Source: Cristatella mucedo (Eukaryota; Bryozoa; Phylactolaemata; Cristatellidae). From it: DNA of 64,000 nucleotides. The position numbers and the translations under genes were made by a program. Of the stretch, positions 23,045 to 34,100 are shown piece by piece; positions within the stretch are counted from its first letter, which is position 1, and each line of letters opens with the position of its first letter. The stretch lies in contig WPIO01000001.1 of the NCBI GenBank assembly GCA_009760855.2, forward strand, positions 21,170,501 through 21,234,500, in the 5' to 3' direction. The notes beneath the pieces were generated by a model, which worked only from the letters and a program-made list of their open reading frames with translations, did not search any database and was not told the origin of the DNA.

Positions 23045-24580
23045 TGATGGCTAACGTATTCTGGTGGTCGGGGAAGGTCTTGCTCCTCTATTTGCACACT
23101 CGGCCGTGCGTTCAGTCACCCGGTTTTCCCTGTGCTTGCACTCGTTCTGTAGACGTACATTATGCTCGAGAAGGATGAAGGAATCGGCCTGCTGCCCTTT
23201 CACTTCCTGCCTGGGCTCGGAAATTTCTGAGTGGTGCCTCCTCCCAGTCGGGGATTGAATAGGCACGGGTAGACCGACCCACACGAAACCGCTAAGCTGG
23301 CTGATCAAAGGGCAAAGGTCGAAGTCAAGTCCGCTGGCATAGGCCCTACATGGGCAAGTGAGTCCACTGTCATGCTTTTGAGCATGCACACAGAGAGTGG
23401 TCAACCATAGTGCCGACCCATGCAGCTTGTTTAAAGCCTCGGTTGGTAGCCGTGCTCGACTACACTGCTTATGATTGTAGGAAAACTTTGAATGACCTTG
23501 AATTCGAGGAAAGACCTATTTCTCGGAATTGGCTCGATGTTTCAAAACCAACAGGCAGTGAATGATAGCCAGCCGGTGTGCTGTTCCTGTGCCTATGTAT
23601 AGGACGAATGGGAGGAGCAATGATTGGTGTGCTCTTTTAGGCTTGCAGCTGTCTCTCACTGTTATGAGCAGTGACTCTCAATCTAGCCTAATAGGCCTCT
23701 GGTGGGCCTGGTCTCTACTGACGTTTCATAAGTTAATTCATTTCGGTTGCTGTTGACCTAACGAGTGCTAGTCAGAGGGCATGCCTGCTCGAGTGTCCGC
23801 CCTGACCTTTTCACCTGAGACTATCGTTATGATTGCATGCCAGCATGGATGCTCCTTGGTCGGGTCGCTGCCAAGGCAGCCCTGCTGTCGCCGGGCCCCG
23901 GCTCGGATCACTGCTTTGCCACGGCCAAGAAGCTCGACAATGAGCAATTCTGACTGATTAGAAAGCCGAGACTCCCGAACACCACGAGGGAAAAGGGTAT
24001 TGTGTCCTTGTGCATAAAAAGAAAAGATACTCAGGGATGCCGGAGCCGCGTGTATAGCCAGGATCAGTGGCGTAGCAGTAGCACTTCCTCACAAATGTTT
24101 GGTGTGCCCATTCTAAAGTCACGGAGGTAAACCTCAGCTCGATTCACCTACCGCAGAGCAGAGGGCGGAAGTAGGTGCTGCCGCATTTGCTTGGATGTGC
24201 CTGCAGGCTTCAGCTCCACTGGAAGCCACTGGTTTGGAGAATGTGAGCAGGCGAGCAGGTAGAGAGCAGCTTTACTTGACAGCTAGCTGCTGAAGCCGCC
24301 GGTAGGAGGCTAGTGGCATGATTGCACACACTCCATTGTATGATGCAAGGCGTGATCGAGATAGCACCGTCTGTAGAGCTGCCAGCTTCGACGTGTAGCC
24401 TGACCTGAGGAGCATCGATGCTATTCATGAAGCCCCGGCGTAAGCTGATGCCGTGATACCGAGGTACCGAGGAGGCCAATCATGCTTGGTAAACAGTAGG
24501 TTGATGTGGAACGGCATCGAGCAGACGGCCTACGTGCCTCTTCAGCTCCTCGCTCTAGTGCAGCTGGTGTACCGCCTGCT
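23045..24580. other. No gene recognised (intron 1)
   Basis: Ordinary sequence without recognised repeats or coding signals. Confidence 0.4.
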
Positions 24581-24756
24581 CGTAGAGATGCATCGTCGGA
24601 TGTGTGGCTCGTAGAGATGCATCCTCCCTTTGCAGCAAATGTAAAGCGCCTAGAAAGAGATTGAGTTCTCGGAGGACGCTTTATCAAGTGCATTATTATT
24701 AATATTATTGTCGTCGGATGTGTGGCTTGTAGAGATGCATCGTCGGATGTGTGGCT
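24581..24756. repeat. 29-bp tandem repeat split by a LINE A tail
   Basis: Unit: CGTAGAGATGCAT followed by CGTCGGATGTGTGGCT. Unit 1 is 24581-24609. Unit 2 is split, with its first part at 24610-24623 and the rest at 24712-24727. Unit 3 is 24728-24756. The 88-bp interruption is a LINE A 3' tail, so the repeat existed before that insertion. Confidence 0.88.
24624..24711 (+). mobile_element. LINE A 3' tail inserted in a tandem repeat
   Basis: CTTTGCAGCAAATGTAAAGC, GCCTAGAAAGAGATTGAG, TTCTCGGAGGACGC, TTTATCAAGTGCATT, then ATT repeats. Target duplication is at most 2-3 bp. Confidence 0.88.
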
Positions 24757-25462
24757 TGCTGACGGGTAGCTGACTGTTTGATTCTGTTCCAATTGACCGT
24801 CATTTACATATGGCTCGTGAAAATGGTATGCTGCCATCGCCTAGGTAGGTAGCATACTGTCTGCATCTGACAGGATCAACAAGGCACCTGGCTTCGGGAT
24901 CCCACCGCATCACGGCTGCTGCAATCTCTCCGCTGCTGTGCACTCCCTTACCTTGGCATGCTGGAGCTCAGCTGAAACATCAGCTGTAGCCACCGAGCAG
25001 TGCGAGCGGCACTGTGCTCAGTGGAGGCGCGCACAGATCGAATGACACAATGAGGAGCTTCGACACAATGTTGTGATCGCCGTCGTGACCCGAGGCTCTC
25101 TGGCAGGCTCTTCAGCAAACGACTGCCGTCAGCGAGCAAGATAGCAAGCGAGGCGAGGTTGGGAGATTGGTTCCTTTATGAAGCATTCTTCACGGAGGCT
25201 CAAAGGAGCTTTGGCCGTCTCGCCGAGCAGATGTTTACAGGCGGTTTTTTGTACGCAGCCTTGACTGACCATCATCCGAGGCAGATAGAATCAGTGGGGG
25301 GATGGGGCTTTCTCCTTCAAGCCCTCGTTTGTGCTGACCGAAATTACGATCCTAGGTGTGTGCACCCACACGTACGTGCCACGAGGACTGAGTGGATGTC
25401 GGGAAGAATGGATTCTTCCTTTTCGTGTGTGTGGCACACCACACTCGGAACCTTGGAGGATG
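24757..25462. other. No gene recognised (intron 1)
   Basis: No coding signal or repeat was identified. The 135-codon frame 25159-25566 runs into a LINE B fragment and is not a gene. Confidence 0.4.
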
Positions 25463-25600
25463 GATTTCAGGCTTCCGGTGCACATTCTGTTGCCAACAGC
25501 CTTCGTTTTACACAAAGCACAGAGAAAGTGGGAAGCACAGCTGAGACAGGACAGATAAGTGGGTAGCCAGTGACAACACGATTGTCTAGTGCCTCGCGAA
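25463..25600 (-). mobile_element. LINE B 3' UTR/C-terminal fragment
   Basis: The + strand text GTTGCCAACAGCC ... AGAGAAAGTGGGAAGCA ... GGGTAGCCAG follows the same order as 9740-9830 in the LINE B copy, on the same (minus) strand. Confidence 0.7.
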
Positions 25601-25907
25601 ACCCTCATCCAAGCCGAAGAATTTTTACCCTACTGGATTTTGAAATTGATTGTAGAGAATTGTGGTCAGCTGTGCAAGCTGAAATCGGTTAATGCGAGCT
25701 TTTGCCTTCACCTTACCCTGGCCAACTAATTGTCGGGAAGGCTGCATGACAGGCTGCATGGTTGCTAGCTTGTCGTTGCCTGATTGCGAAGCTACCGGCA
25801 GTTTGGACTAGCGCCTGCACATGACTGTGGTTCATGGAGGCTAGTAAAAAAATGGACTCTTGTCACTGTATATCCCCAGTTGCTTCCTATCGTGTCGTCT
25901 TAGACTA

Positions 25908-26042
25908 CAACCTCATTCGTATAGCGGCAGGAGAGCCTTGACGGCTATTACCACAGCGCTTGCAGTGGGCAATAAAGTGTCGCCCACAGTAGCACTCGGA
26001 CCCTCGATCCGGGTCGTGAAGAGTGGATAATTCACACTGCTG
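25908..26042 (-). mobile_element. SINE I copy
   Basis: Minus strand. Contains GCGCTTGCAGTGGGCAATAA, then a second hairpin half CGCCCACAGTAG and a degraded B box. The tail is cut short at 25908. Its head abuts the head of a + strand SINE II. Confidence 0.75.
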
Positions 26043-26195
26043 CGATAGTTTAGCCCAGTGGTTAAGGTGCTCGCCTCGATCGAGGTCTTGGCTAATGTAT
26101 TTGATGATCGAGGTCGTAGACTCGAGACCCGTGGCACACGTGAAGCGCCTGACAGATTAAATTCTCTTAAGGCGCTATACAAATGAATCATATTT
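26043..26195 (+). mobile_element. SINE II copy
   Basis: TTAGCCCAGTGGTTAAGGTG, GAGGTCGTAGACTCGAGACC, then the tail GTGAAGCGCCTGACAGATTA and AAGGCGCTATACAAATGAAT. About 20 bp (TAATGTATTTGATGATCG) appear inserted between the A and B boxes. Confidence 0.88.
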
Positions 26196-27038
26196 TTTTA
26201 ATTTTTCTTATAAGGATCCAGAGGCCTAGCGCTGATGCACAATTCTGTGCAAGTCTGACCAGCTCCCCCCCACCGTGGCTGCCTTTCTTAGTGCTGCACG
26301 ACTAGTGTTGCTGTTGGCACTCGTTGCTATCCTTTCAGAATTTAAATAATAAGCCGTGAGTGAAAGGTAAGCAGAAGTTGTAGATGAGAGTGAGCCAGTA
26401 GCAGTGGCAGCAGCAGCAGCAGCTGGGCTTGCACGGAGTGACCGATGACCTCGCGGTGTTGAGCTTGGGCCCACGACATTGGGGGTGAGCTACTTGGCTG
26501 CTGCTCTGCTCCTACAAGTTATATGAAAATGGCCTAGTCCAACTGCTGCATGGCCATTCGTTTGTTTTAAGAGTCGGGACTCAGCCGTGGGTAATTAAGC
26601 CTGTGTAACCAGCTCAGTTTGTGTGGTTATGGGTTTTTAGTCTGAACATACCCACTGGGGTACTGAGATTCTGCCCACGGTGTCTGCTGCCGTATTGGTG
26701 GTAGTCTGTGAGGGGGGCTGCCCATTTCTATGATCGTGGCCCAAGCACTAGTTGCATCTTCAGATCATAGTTTACATGCTGTCTCATGTACTCATCATGT
26801 TCACCCTCGTAATGCATATAGTCGTGATCTGTTACCGCAGAGTGGCTCGTTCAGGCCGAGCACTCATCTGCCATAAACCCTGCTCCCGGCTGCTCGAAGT
26901 TTAAGAGTTCTTAGTGGGAGCTACCAGGCAGCCTTTCAGCAGCGTTTACATGTCGAGTCTTGCTTACTTGCTACGTCTGTCCTGCTTGAGTCTTTGGTGC
27001 ATACGTCGCCGAGACTTATTTTTGTGGAAAACAGAGTA
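26196..27038. other. No gene recognised (intron 1)
   Basis: Includes a short CAGCAG run at 26403-26422. No gene or repeat family identified. Confidence 0.4.
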
Positions 27039-27062
27039 TGTGTGTGTGTGTGTGTGTGTGTG
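27039..27062. repeat. (GT)n
   Basis: Twelve TG dinucleotides. Confidence 0.9.
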
Positions 27063-27687
27063 TCTGTGAGCTGCCTGCGTTAGGTTGATCTCTAGAGGGG
27101 AGCTATAGTTTTTTTTTATAGAGGGAGTGATTGTATTTATGTACTGTGGGGCCTTGAAGGTTATTCCTTTTAGACAGACCCAAAAGAGCTGCCGGATGAT
27201 ACGTCTAGAGACGTCTGCAGGCCAGGACGCCTTCAACGTGCTGCTTCTGGCCCTCCAGAAACGATGCCCCGTTCATTTGTAATAAAGCCAGCAAGCGCTT
27301 CCAGGCAGCTCGACCTCAGGGCTTGCTGTTTCGATTTGTTTCTTTGCATGATCCAACCCATTTTTCTTAGATGGAGCTAAATAAACCTGCTCGGCAGTGG
27401 CCTTCAAGAGTGCCGCTTTAGGTTCTCAGGAAATGAGGACATCATTTCTTTTTTGGACTAGTCTAAACAAACTTCCGGGTGGCAAACCTTTGGCACTGAT
27501 CGTTGGGATTTCCGGAAGTGGATGATGACATACTTTTTAGGCGGGACCTGCTAGCTTCTCTGAGTTGCCTTTGGCTTGCAGATTCACTTTTCCTAACTAG
27601 AGCTGGCTACAGGGCTTAGAGCTGGAGGTAATTAAGGAGGTGTTCTGGTGAGGCACCCGTTCTGCATAAGCCCGGAGAGAAAGAGCG

Positions 27688-27689
<2 letters not shown>
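27063..27689. other. No gene recognised (intron 1)
   Basis: Nothing recognised. Confidence 0.4.

Positions 27690-27763
<74 letters not shown>
27690..27763. repeat. (GA)n
   Basis: Pure GA tract of 74 bp. Confidence 0.96.
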
Positions 27764-27767
<4 letters not shown>

Positions 27768-27865
27768 GTTATAGTCCTTCCGGAGTCCTTCGGCTGCCAA
27801 AGTTGCTGAATATTTTTTTAAATAAGCTCGATAGCTTGAGGAACAGGTATAACCTATACAAAATA

Positions 27866-28400
27866 ATAATAATTATTATAATAATAATGTACTTGGTAAA
27901 GCGCCCTCAGAGAACTTAATCTCTTTCTAGGCGCTTTACATTTGCTGCAAAGGAAAATGCAATTGAATGGTAAGTAAAATCATGCTTGAAAAACAAACAA
28001 AATGAATCACATGGTTAGGGGTGACATGCACAGGGTCAGCATGCAAATGTGGTTAGTGGCAGCATGCACAGTGTCAGTACGCATAAGCACATCAAGGACG
28101 AATCACAGGGACCCACTAAATGCTGTCCTAAATAGGTGTGTTTTTAAGTTCCTTTTAAATGTGGTAAGGTCAGGGGACGTTCTGACGCAGGTCGGGAGGG
28201 AGTTCCAGGCTTTGGGAGCATACGAACTAAATGCACGGTCTCCAAAAGATTTAAGGTTTGTACAATGTATTTCTAGACTGTTGGATTCCGAAAAGCGGGT
28301 GGTACGATGCTTGGCCTGATGGGGGAGTATGTCGGAGAGATAGGCTGGAGCCATAGAATGAAGGGACCTAAAAGTGAGCGTCAAAACCTTATGCCAATGC
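27866..28400 (-). mobile_element. LINE A 3' fragment with ORF2 C-terminus
   Basis: Minus strand. The ORF2 end is open for 93 codons (28384-28103): TFRSLHSMAPAYLSDILPH, then SFGDRAFSSYAPKAWNSLP, ending FKRNLKTHLFRTAF. The complete LINE A 3' UTR, the stem-loop and the ATT-type tail (27866-27892) follow. Truncated on its 5' side at about 28400. Confidence 0.93.
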
Positions 28401-28702
28401 TAAGTGAAGTGAGTCGCCTACGGATCATTACATGTTGCTATGTTTTTCCTGGTTGCTCAAGCCTCACTCAGTAGCACGGCCAGATGAGCTATACTTTTTC
28501 AATAAGCAACAGAAGCCACTTAAGTATTCACAACCTCGGTTTCTCACTAACGAATAATATTCTTTTAAATGTTTATTGGGAATATTGTGGACACTGCCTG
28601 GCAATAGTTACGGCTTCCTTATCATAGTAAAACGTTGACTTACTACACCAGTCAGATTATGATTACTTAGATATTATTCGTGGTTCTTGAATTAAAAAAT
28701 GG

Positions 28703-28868
28703 TAGCTGATTTAACAGCTTCTTTTTGTATAGCAATGGAAGAGCCTTTACGGCTATCACCACCGCTTGCAGTGGCGATAAAGGATCGCTCACCGCAGGAT
28801 TCGAACCCACGACCTTGGGACAGAGGTCGTGAAAAGCAACCGCCTTACCTAGTGAGCCATTACGTCTC
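28703..28868 (-). mobile_element. SINE I copy
   Basis: Minus strand, near complete: TGAGACGTAATGGCTCACTA head, GGTCGTGGGTTCGAATCC B box, internal GCGATCCTTTATCGC hairpin core, tail GGCTGTTAAATCAGCTA. Confidence 0.92.
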
Positions 28869-29191
28869 ATTATCATTAAGAATCGGTTGTGTCATAATCT
28901 ATGGTTGGGCAGCATAAAAAGCACAATTCATGTTAAGGTCACTAGTCACCAGGTGTGGTTTTGATTTCGAATACTTGAGTTACTTAGCTGGTGTTGGACA
29001 TCTGCTGCAACCCTGTGTCGCTATTGAATAGACTATTCTATGATACGGGCATGGAGGTTATGTTAAGTTATTGGTGATCTAATTGCTGCCATGTTCAGCT
29101 ATTGACGGAATAACCGCCGCATGTATCGAGGCAAAGCCTGCAACTCATTAGCTGTGCTTTGTGGTGCCTGCTTCGCCGGTGTTTCGGTGTT

Positions 29192-29241
29192 TATCACGTG
29201 TTGGCAAGGACTAGCACCGTGGAAAGTGCACTTTTGTAACA
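29192..29241 (+). repeat. Repeat E copy (short)
   Basis: TATCACG, then GGCAAGGACTAGCACCGT, ending TTTTGTAACA. It shares these blocks in order with 56508-56600, including the preceding GCTTCGCCG. An internal portion of about 40 bp is missing relative to that copy. Confidence 0.55.
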
Positions 29242-29507
29242 ATAGCCCAGTTGAAGTAAGGAACTGCCTGCATGTGTAATACTATCACAGGGCAACTAGT
29301 TGTTTCTAGCAAAGGTGGTGCATTCGGAAGAAAGCCTGTCTGCTGTTGGCGTACTAAGTCACCTGGAGAGAGACAAATCAGCTTAGTGACGTCAAACTTC
29401 CGGTGTCTCCAGACCACACTCACCCCTACACAAGGGGTTAAGGTCTAGCCCCCTTGAAGTAAAGTAAAAATAAGGGCTGCTGATTCAAAGCCTCAATCAT
29501 ATACTAG

Positions 29508-29672
29508 GTCAGCTGATGTAGCAGCTTCATTTTGGATGGCAGCCGAAAGTCTTAGCCTTTCATCCCCCTTCTTTCAATGGGCAATAAAGGATGCTTTCTG
29601 CATGGCTCGAACTGGCAGCCTGTGACCTGTGAACGGTTCGAGCAACTTACCCTGTCCTAAGACCTCCTGGCT
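29508..29672 (-). mobile_element. SINE I copy, divergent
   Basis: On the + strand: CAGCTGATGTAGCAGCTTCA tail, ATGGGCAATAAAGGATGC hairpin region, CATGGCTCGAACTGG B box (reverse), then a degraded head. A second partial tail-like word lies at 29477-29497. Confidence 0.65.
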
Positions 29673-29711
29673 GCTGGCTAGCTTACAGCTTGTGTAAGTT
29701 CCACGATATAA

Positions 29712-30470
29712 GGCCACTTAATAATAATAGGTCGTGTGTATGGTGCCCTAAGAGAACTTAATCTCTATCCACGGCATTACAACTCTTTAACTACTAGAGA
29801 ATCAGTAACCAAGGATCAGTGACTAGCGAAGTATCAATCATGCACAAGCAAGCATCATGCTTTTACCACCATGCCAAAGCAAGCTTGAAGACACCCATGG
29901 CAACTGGTTAGAAAGACCTATGGCTAGCTAGTAACAGTCACCGAATCATCCAAACATAATGAGGACTGGAACAAAAGACAAAGTCGCGACCTGAAGGCTC
30001 GACCACCAAAAGATCTCAGTTTAGTGTGAGGAATAGCAAGATTACTAGATGCTGATGAACCGGTGGTGTGAGAGTGCACTGGATGAGCAAGGAGGTCGGA
30101 CCAATGGTGCAAGCACATGATGTGACCTGTAAGCTAGACACGATCTTGACATCGATTCGATGGTTGACGGTGAGCCAGTGAAGCATTATACAGAAATAGA
30201 CAGACCAGGCAAGCGAGTGAGCTTCACACCAGTTGCAGATGTTTAAGGGCTCAGGCCGGGAGCCCCAAATAAAGAGAATCGCAGTAGTCTAGGCGCAATG
30301 CCACAAGCGCTTAGCAGAGTTACATTAGCAACGGCGGGCCCCGAAACCACCCAGCAAGCTTGTTGCTATCTAACAGTGGTACCACTGACACCGATCGCAT
30401 CATGTGATTATGTTTCCTTGGATGACACATCGAGAATCCAGAATAGGGCATCGATATCAAAGGATTCACC
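29712..30470 (-). mobile_element. LINE D fragment
   Basis: Minus strand. RT thumb/C-terminal pieces in broken frames: LRLDYCDSL at about 30290, a block like LHWLTVNHRIDVKI at about 30180, then HHWSDLLAHP and KLRSFGGRAF at about 30110-29990. Next comes a 3' UTR shared with 60303-60545 and the common stem-loop (TTAAGTTCTCTTAGGGCACC) with an AT-rich tail. The family resembles LINE A but its 3' UTR differs. Confidence 0.75.
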
Positions 30471-31217
30471 ACTAGACGTAGCTTGTGAGTCAGCAGTAAA
30501 GCAGAGCCAGCAAAAACTAAAAGGGAGATCAGAGTGCTGCTGCTGCTCACGAGGCTGTTGCTTGGCTACTTGGCAAGTCAGCAATGAGTGGGAATTAACA
30601 TATTCAATGATGGTGAGGTGTGTCCGTGCTGCGGCTGGTTGCACGGCATAGCCTGCCAAGATCCAGGGAAAGCAGTTTACTCCTGCTGGAGCTGGCTGCT
30701 GCTCATGGGGCATGATGGGGTGAGGGGGAGTGTTCATGGGGCTTGCTGCTGTTCATGGGGCTTGAGGTTGGGGTTTGATGCTGAGCTACAGCCCTCCCTC
30801 CAGCCGAGTCCGCTCAAACATAGATTTGGGCGTTTGTGAAAGTCGAACGTTAAAGCTTTACACCCTGAGCTTTCTTTTGAGAGAGCAATGTGCGAATAAA
30901 TAGAAGATCTGCTTCAAGACCTGGCATGCCATTAGAGCATTCCTTACTGCTGAGGGTAAATTTATCAGAAAGGAATTCGTCAGAAAGCTACCGATAAAGC
31001 AAGGCAGTGCCAGTCAGAAACCTCAAACTAACCTAGAATTGCCACCAGGTAGGATGATTATAGGACGGTATAGCTGATTAAACTGGGCTTTAGAAATGGT
31101 GGCCTTCGTGTTGATACTGATAAAAATCCACGCTGTTAACCCGGATTTCCTGAGTGTTTGGATGTCGGACACACAATGAAAGGAATTGTTGATGGATATA
31201 AATAAATAAATAAATAC
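30471..31217. other. No gene recognised (intron 1)
   Basis: Includes degenerate GGGGCTTGCTGCTGTTCATG-like direct repeats at 30700-30770 and an AAAT tract at 31198-31217, which is the A/T-rich tail of the next SINE. Confidence 0.45.
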
Positions 31218-31385
31218 TAGCTGATTTAACAGCCTCTTTTTGTATAGCGACAGGAGAGCCTTTACGGCTATCACCACCGCTTGCAGTGGCAATAAAGGAT
31301 TGCCCACCACAGGATTCGAACCCACAACCTCGGGGCCGAGGTCGTGAAAAGCAACCGCCTTACCTAGTGTGCCATTATGACTCAT
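31218..31385 (-). mobile_element. SINE I copy with AAAT-type tail
   Basis: Minus strand, near complete. Tail GGCTGTTAAATCAGCTAGTA is followed by TATT repeats (31198-31217). B box GGTTGTGGGTTCGAATCC; hairpin core GGCAATCCTTTATTGCC. Confidence 0.92.
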
Positions 31386-32104
31386 CTTGCAGACCACTGA
31401 TGTCATTTAGCTTCATGCGGATAAATACATCGGCAAGTGATGACGTAGGCACTTGTAAAGCAGTAAGGCAGTGGCGGTACAAATAAAAGCACCTATGCTG
31501 GGTGAGCAGACCAACAACAATCAGCTAAACTACACGAGCTGCAACTACGCCCTCGGCAAGGATAAGCTGCCTGGCGGCGATGGCATAGAAGAGCTTGTTA
31601 GGTTATCGAAGGTGCTGAGGCTACAGAGCCTTAACTTGGGCAGCTACGACTTACTTTTCTTTACTTAGTCAGCATTTAGGGCATGAAAGTAGGCTTCGGT
31701 GAAGGGCTCGGGTAGGATGGGTGCCCAGGCTGCAGCGCCCGTGCGGCTGCGTTTCTGACAACAGAGCTGCTCGAAAAAGCTAGCCGGGCGCCCCCATACT
31801 ACCGATCGGTGCAGCTAGCTAGCTAGCTAGCTAGCCGACGCCAGTATAGCCGGTGCTCTGGGACGGGTTCTGCTGACGAGCTAGCAGTCTCAGGCCAAGG
31901 ACTGGGTGGCCCCTGCGGCCGCCATCAGCTTCCTCCCTCCCTCCCCCCCCCCCCGTTTTTGGTCGGCCCTAGGTGCTGCAGCTGTCCTGTGACGATCCGT
32001 GTTTTTTCCAGTTTTCCGTGTCCGTGATTGGCGCCCGAAGAGAGCGAAGCTGGCACTCGACTGCAGATTGTAGGCAGATCGGTATCGTTCCTCCCCACGA
32101 AGCC
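31386..32104. other. No gene recognised (intron 1); AGCT repeat
   Basis: Contains a pure AGCT/CTAG repeat at 31812-31834 and a C run near 31944-31954. No gene seen. Confidence 0.45.
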
Positions 32105-32250
32105 GTGCTGGTTTTGCCCAGTGGTTAAGGTGCTCGCCCCAAACAAGGTGTGGCCGAGGTCGTGGGCTCGAAACCTGTCGTGGCATATGTGAAGCACATG
32201 AATGGAGATCAAGCTCTCTTGGGGTGCTACACAAATTAATTATATATGAG
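32105..32250 (+). mobile_element. SINE II copy
   Basis: GCCCAGTGGTTAAGGTGCTC, GAGGTCGTGGGCTCGAAACC, GTGAAGCACATGAATGGAGA, CTCTTGGGGTGCTACACAAA, then a short AT-rich tail. Confidence 0.9.
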
Positions 32251-32565
32251 CTGAAGAGCTAGCTAGTGCGACTCGTGTTGTTGATACTGGCCGAGGAGGT
32301 CTCCAGTCTGCAGCCGGCGGCAGTGCCGGAGCCGTGACTGATCACCGCTAGATGATAAGCCCAGGTGAATGGGCGTGGGTCAACAGAGACTTATCGATGG
32401 GTCGTCGCCCACGCACTGCACTTCGGTGTCGGGCCCTTGCTCGCTGCATCTTACTTGGCCATCGAACCCCGGAATCTTGCTTGCTGCTTGTGCCCGCCTG
32501 TGTGTCAGTGGGTGTGTGCTCATACGTGTGTTCACGCGCCCATATCTGTGTGCTCGTACATGTGC

Positions 32566-32568
<3 letters not shown>

Positions 32569-32618
<50 letters not shown>
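32569..32618. repeat. (GT)n
   Basis: Pure GT tract, continued by degenerate GTGTATGTG words to about 32690. Confidence 0.95.
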
Positions 32619-32619
<1 letters not shown>

Positions 32620-32864
32620 ATGTGTTCGTGTCGGTGTGTGTATGTGTGTTGGTGTGTGTATGTGCCAGCCAGTGTGTGTTAGTGTATGTGGGGGTTGTGC
32701 TCGCTATACTAGTGCTTTTTCAGCCCATGTTGTGTTAACTCTGGTGGACCCGGTCTTGCTGGCCTTTCTATCAATCTGCCGGAATCCAATCATCCAATCA
32801 GGGAAAAGCCCTGCTTAGCTTCGAGCCACAGGCTGCAGGACTAAGAAGGCTGCCACTCAAGTGC

Positions 32865-32868
<4 letters not shown>

Positions 32869-32930
<62 letters not shown>

Positions 32931-33026
32931 ATACATATATATATATATATATATGTATACACACACATATATATATATATATACATATATATATATGTAT
33001 ATATATACATATATATATGTATATAT

Positions 33027-33122
<96 letters not shown>
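32869..33122. repeat. (AT)n array, about 250 bp
   Basis: AT dinucleotides with periodic GTATAC, ACACAC and CATATATAT interruptions. It ends exactly where the 3' end of a minus-strand SINE II begins, so it probably expanded from that SINE's tail. Ile/Tyr open frames are artefacts. Confidence 0.95.
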
Positions 33123-33123
<1 letters not shown>

Positions 33124-33255
33124 GTTCAGTTGTATAGCATCCTAAGAGAACTTAATCGCTATTCAGGCGCTTCACATACGCCTCGGGGCTCGAGCCCACG
33201 ACCTCAGCCAGACCTTGGTCAGGGTGAGCACCTTCACCACTAGACCAAACCTGTG
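33123..33255 (-). mobile_element. SINE II copy
   Basis: Minus strand: TTTGGTCTAGTGGTGAAGGT, GAGGTCGTGGGCTCGAGCCC, GTGAAGCGCCTGAATAGCGA, TTCTCTTAGGATGCTATACA, running into the (AT)n array. Confidence 0.92.
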
Positions 33256-34027
33256 GGTTAGTAATGGCTTGACATGTTTGCCGTCATTGGCAGAGTAGAA
33301 ATTTCAAGCTTTTTTTGTCGATCGACGGCAGCAGGATGATTGCAATCGGGAGCAAGGTTGCCACAGATTTAGTATGCCTATATGGATGGAATGGCTAACA
33401 GAGGAGGCATCAAGTTGTGCACTTTTTTTTCCCTTTGGGTCCAGACGTCCTGTAGCCTGAGATGCCTACCTGGCCCTCACTGAGCTACCTTCGAGGTTTC
33501 TAGTCGTTGGCATTTTGATGATGCCAAGTAGGCTTTTGCTGCAATGTTTGACCTCGGTGTGCCAATATTTGCTCTGCTTCGGGCAAAGCCATGCTGAGCG
33601 GCCTATCTAAACTTTAGGAGGATTTGCTGTGTTTGCTTAGGGCGGGAGTCTAACGATATATGCCCTTGGTCCGACCAGCTGTCGGGTTCCTAGCTAGCAA
33701 ATCTGTAAATCCGGCTTCTGCGCTGCTGCTGCCGCCTCTGCTGCAGCAAGCCAATCAGCTAGCGAGATTTGGGAGAAGATTTGCAAAAGTCATCGAGTAT
33801 TCCACGAGCCTACATCCGGGGCTCTTTGACCGATCGCATGGATCTGTACTAGTATACAAACAGCAGTGACCTCTGCTTGTACATCCAGGCCCTGAATTGA
33901 TTAGGCCGAATTGCTATTCATTCAGCATTCACGGCATAACGGATGTTGTTACCTGAGCGCCCCAGTTTCCCAGCTGGGGCTGTGTGACCAGACGGAAGAC
34001 TGGATGTGAGACTGAATGTGCTGGACC
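33256..34027. other. No gene recognised (intron 1)
   Basis: Nothing recognised. Confidence 0.4.
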
Positions 34028-34100
34028 GTGATAGCCCAGGAGGTTAGATGCTCACTCTTAACGACCGAGGTCGTGGGTTCTAATCTAGCAGCTGCGGGGT
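34028..34100 (+). mobile_element. tRNA-like SINE head fragment
   Basis: GTGATAGCCCAGGAGGTTAG (A-box-like) and GAGGTCGTGGGTTCTAATCT (B-box-like) are spaced as in SINE II. No SINE tail follows. Confidence 0.5.

Noticed and set aside
25159-25566. 135-codon open frame
   Set aside because: It ends inside an antisense LINE B fragment and has no family resemblance.
32841-33243. Ile/Tyr-rich open frames
   Set aside because: Products of the AT array and adjoining SINE II.
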